Positions 62,656 through 64,000 of a DNA stretch of 64,000 bases are shown here, in pieces (within the stretch, counting starts at the first letter, position 1; every line of letters starts with the position of its first letter). The notes below the pieces were generated by a model. That model did not search any database, had not been told where the DNA came from, and worked only from the letters and a program-made list of their open reading frames with translations. Made by a program: the position numbers and the translations under genes. Origin of the DNA: Lysinibacillus louembei (GTDB lineage Bacteria; Bacillota; Bacilli; Bacillales_A; Planococcaceae); contig NZ_CP137624.1 of NCBI RefSeq assembly GCF_033880585.1, positions 3,693,501 through 3,757,500 on the forward strand, given 5' to 3'.

Positions 62656-63141
62656 CTAAATTTGCTTATCTGAAAAGTCAATCGCAAGTCGTGCCTGCGC
62701 TACTTTTTCTTTATCGATTTGTACATTGATTTTGCGTGTCTTAATGCGAACTTCCATTTCTAAACCTTGTTCAGTATATGCTGTTAAATAACCATGAAAT
62801 TCTTTCATATCCTTCACTGGCTCATATGTTTTTACATAAATATATTTGCCAATTGATTTTACAAAATCTTCTTCTTTTTTTAATGGGCGTTCTGCACCTG
62901 GTGAAGATACTTCTAAATAATAATTTTGCTCGATTGGATCCTTTTCATCCAAAATGATGCTTAAACGTTCACTTACTTGGGCACATTGATCGATATCAAT
63001 TCCACCTTGTGGCGTATCTACATAAACACGTAGAAAATAGTTGCGACCTTCTTTCACAAATTCAACATCTACTAATTCAAGGTTTAATTCAGCAACAACA
63101 GGCATTGCGAGCGCTTCAATCGTTGAAGTAACTTTGCTCAT
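62656..63141 (-). CDS. rimP: Ribosome maturation factor RimP
   Basis: About 161 residues, required for 30S assembly. Landmarks: LNLELVDVEFVKEGRNYFLRV near residue 22 (landmark) and VSSPGAERPLKKEEDF near residue 83, followed by the SH3-like C-terminal domain. The second of two adjacent ATGs is taken because of the spacing from GAGGGGG; the first is equally possible. It opens the nusA-infB operon. Confidence 0.95.
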   Translation of the reverse strand: MSKVTSTIEALAMPVVAELNLELVDVEFVKEGRNYFLRVYVDTPQGGIDIDQCAQVSERLSIILDEKDPIEQNYYLEVSSPGAERPLKKEEDFVKSIGKYIYVKTYEPVKDMKEFHGYLTAYTEQGLEMEVRIKTRKINVQIDKEKVAQARLAIDFSDKQI

Positions 63142-63347
63142 CATATCCCCCTCATATCATATTCTTACTTTATTATTTGTTTTGCCGTTAAATGTATAAA
63201 ACAAACTTGAAATGCTCTTTTCATGGAACGTCCCCAAAACCTTCATTGCCTCCAAACAGCTTTTTACTTACTTCGGCTGCACTGTTCATATACTTCAACA
63301 GTTAAGAGCAATTTTCTAACAGGGCAATATTTTCAAAAAAAGCGGAT

Positions 63348-63379
63348 AGCTGTCTAAAAACAAGCTTTTTAGACGGTCT
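63348..63379 (-). terminator. Second hairpin after polC
   Basis: AGCTGTCTAAAAA pairs with TTTTTAGACGGTCT (two mismatches) around CAAGC. Related in stem sequence to the other AGCTGTCT hairpins. No long T-tract, so termination is uncertain. Confidence 0.5.
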
Positions 63380-63409
63380 TGTCATTTCCGATTTGTTGTA
63401 AAACAACAG

Positions 63410-63436
63410 AAAAGAGCGGGAGAAACCCACTCTTTT
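63410..63436 (-). terminator. Terminator of polC
   Basis: AAAAGAGCGGG pairs with CCCACTCTTTT (one G-T), five-base loop, 75 bp after the polC stop. Confidence 0.75.
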
Positions 63437-63511
63437 GCTGCAAACCTTCAACAAATTGTTACACTAACAATAGCATACCTAGGCTACAATTGCAAATGTA
63501 GCAACTTGCCA

Positions 63512-64000
63512 TTAAAACAATGATAGCTGATTAGCATCAGGAAGTCCTTCTAAACAACCTAGCTGATCCATGTATTCAATCAATGTTTTAGAAACCCGAC
63601 CACGTCGCTGTAAATCCTCCTTCGATAAAAATTCGCCATCTGCACGCGCTGCAACGATTTGCTTTGCTACGTTCGTTCCTAGACCTGGAATTGCATCAAA
63701 TGGTGGAATCAATGCATTGCCATCAATGATAAACTCACTTGCCGTTGAACGATAAAGGTCAACCGATTTAAAATGCATGCCACGCTCACACATTTCAAGC
63801 GCAATTTCTAGCACTGTCATCAAGTTCTTTTCTTTCGGGCTGGCATCTAAGCCTTTCATATTAATTTCATCAATTTTTGTACGAATAACAGCAGGACCTT
63901 GCTTCATCGCAATTAAATCGAAATCATCTGCACGTACCGTAAAGTATGCCGCATAATATAAAATGGGATGATGTACTTTAAACCACGCGATACGCACAGC
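63512..64000 (-). CDS. polC: DNA polymerase III PolC-type alpha subunit, partial (N-terminus beyond window edge)
   Basis: Only the last about 162 codons are in the window; the frame is open to the right edge. The segment has a helix-hairpin-helix region ([19 protein letters not shown]), [16 protein letters not shown] and the terminal [11 protein letters not shown], which matches the beta-clamp-binding end of Gram-positive PolC. The position before rimP is conserved. Confidence 0.96.
   Translation of the reverse strand, partial: AVRIAWFKVHHPILYYAAYFTVRADDFDLIAMKQGPAVIRTKIDEINMKGLDASPKEKNLMTVLEIALEMCERGMHFKSVDLYRSTASEFIIDGNALIPPFDAIPGLGTNVAKQIVAARADGEFLSKEDLQRRGRVSKTLIEYMDQLGCLEGLPDANQLSLF

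Larger units (their letters stand above)
63142..63511. other. Intergenic region between polC and rimP
   Basis: No gene found. It holds the polC terminator at 63410-63436 and a member of the dispersed hairpin family at 63348-63379. The rimP operon promoter should be between 63150 and 63340 but no clear SigA match was found. Confidence 0.5.

Overview
This 64-kb window is a chromosomal segment of a low-GC, endospore-forming member of the Bacillales. Gene order follows the Bacillus subtilis polC-to-glnA region closely. Spore genes (cotE, spoVS, dpaA/dpaB, spoIIIE), the NupNOPQ/YufNOPQ transporter next to ymfC, korAB beside miaB, and the style of the intergenic repeats suggest a Lysinibacillus- or Solibacillus-like Planococcaceae. 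The genus is an inference from memory; the order and spore-former status are well supported. Of 59 genes called, 57 lie on the minus strand, as expected for a leading-strand replication arm. The exceptions are a TRIC-type membrane protein (3277-3882) and a small zinc-ribbon/alpha-CTD-like protein (25142-25426).

Transcription runs from right to left. Positions 64000-53000 hold the end of polC, the translation operon rimP-nusA-ylxR-ylxQ-infB-ylxP-rbfA-truB-ribF, then rpsO and pnp. Positions 53200-48100 hold the peptidase mlpA, a forespore/mother-cell type unit ymxH-dpaA-dpaB for dipicolinate synthesis, and asd-dapA for its precursor. The aspartokinase dapG usual at this place is missing. Positions 48000-37600 hold RNase J2, SpoIIIE, the GntR regulator YmfC and a BMP-family nucleoside ABC transporter. 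Positions 37300-28200 hold the ymfF-ymfH-ymfI-ymfJ and ymfK-ymfM-pgsA-cinA-recA block. Positions 28000-21500 hold RNase Y, YmdB, SpoVS and the 2-oxoacid:ferredoxin oxidoreductase KorAB.

Positions 21400-11000 are the most accessory part: a chemoreceptor, an orphan protein, an Rpn-type nuclease, miaB-ricA, a PAS/GAF/GGDEF/EAL protein, aspartase and CotE. Positions 10900-1 hold mutS-mutL, a lipase-like hydrolase, miaA, hfq, a rhodanese, ynbB, glnR and the first 382 codons of glnA.

Regulatory signals readable in the sequence include a GlnR box at glnRA, a LexA box at recA, a cre-like site on the ymfC promoter, a dyad over the rny promoter, matching SigK-type promoters for cotE and ymxH-dpaAB, and about 25 intrinsic terminators. 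Several terminators share one stem sequence and look like a dispersed repeat family. Two further intergenic elements (15570-15710 and 33187-33425) are heavily structured and unexplained. No rRNA, tRNA, CRISPR array, prophage or intact insertion sequence was seen. I found no clear new multi-gene system; the novelty here is in small proteins, repeats and regulatory sites.
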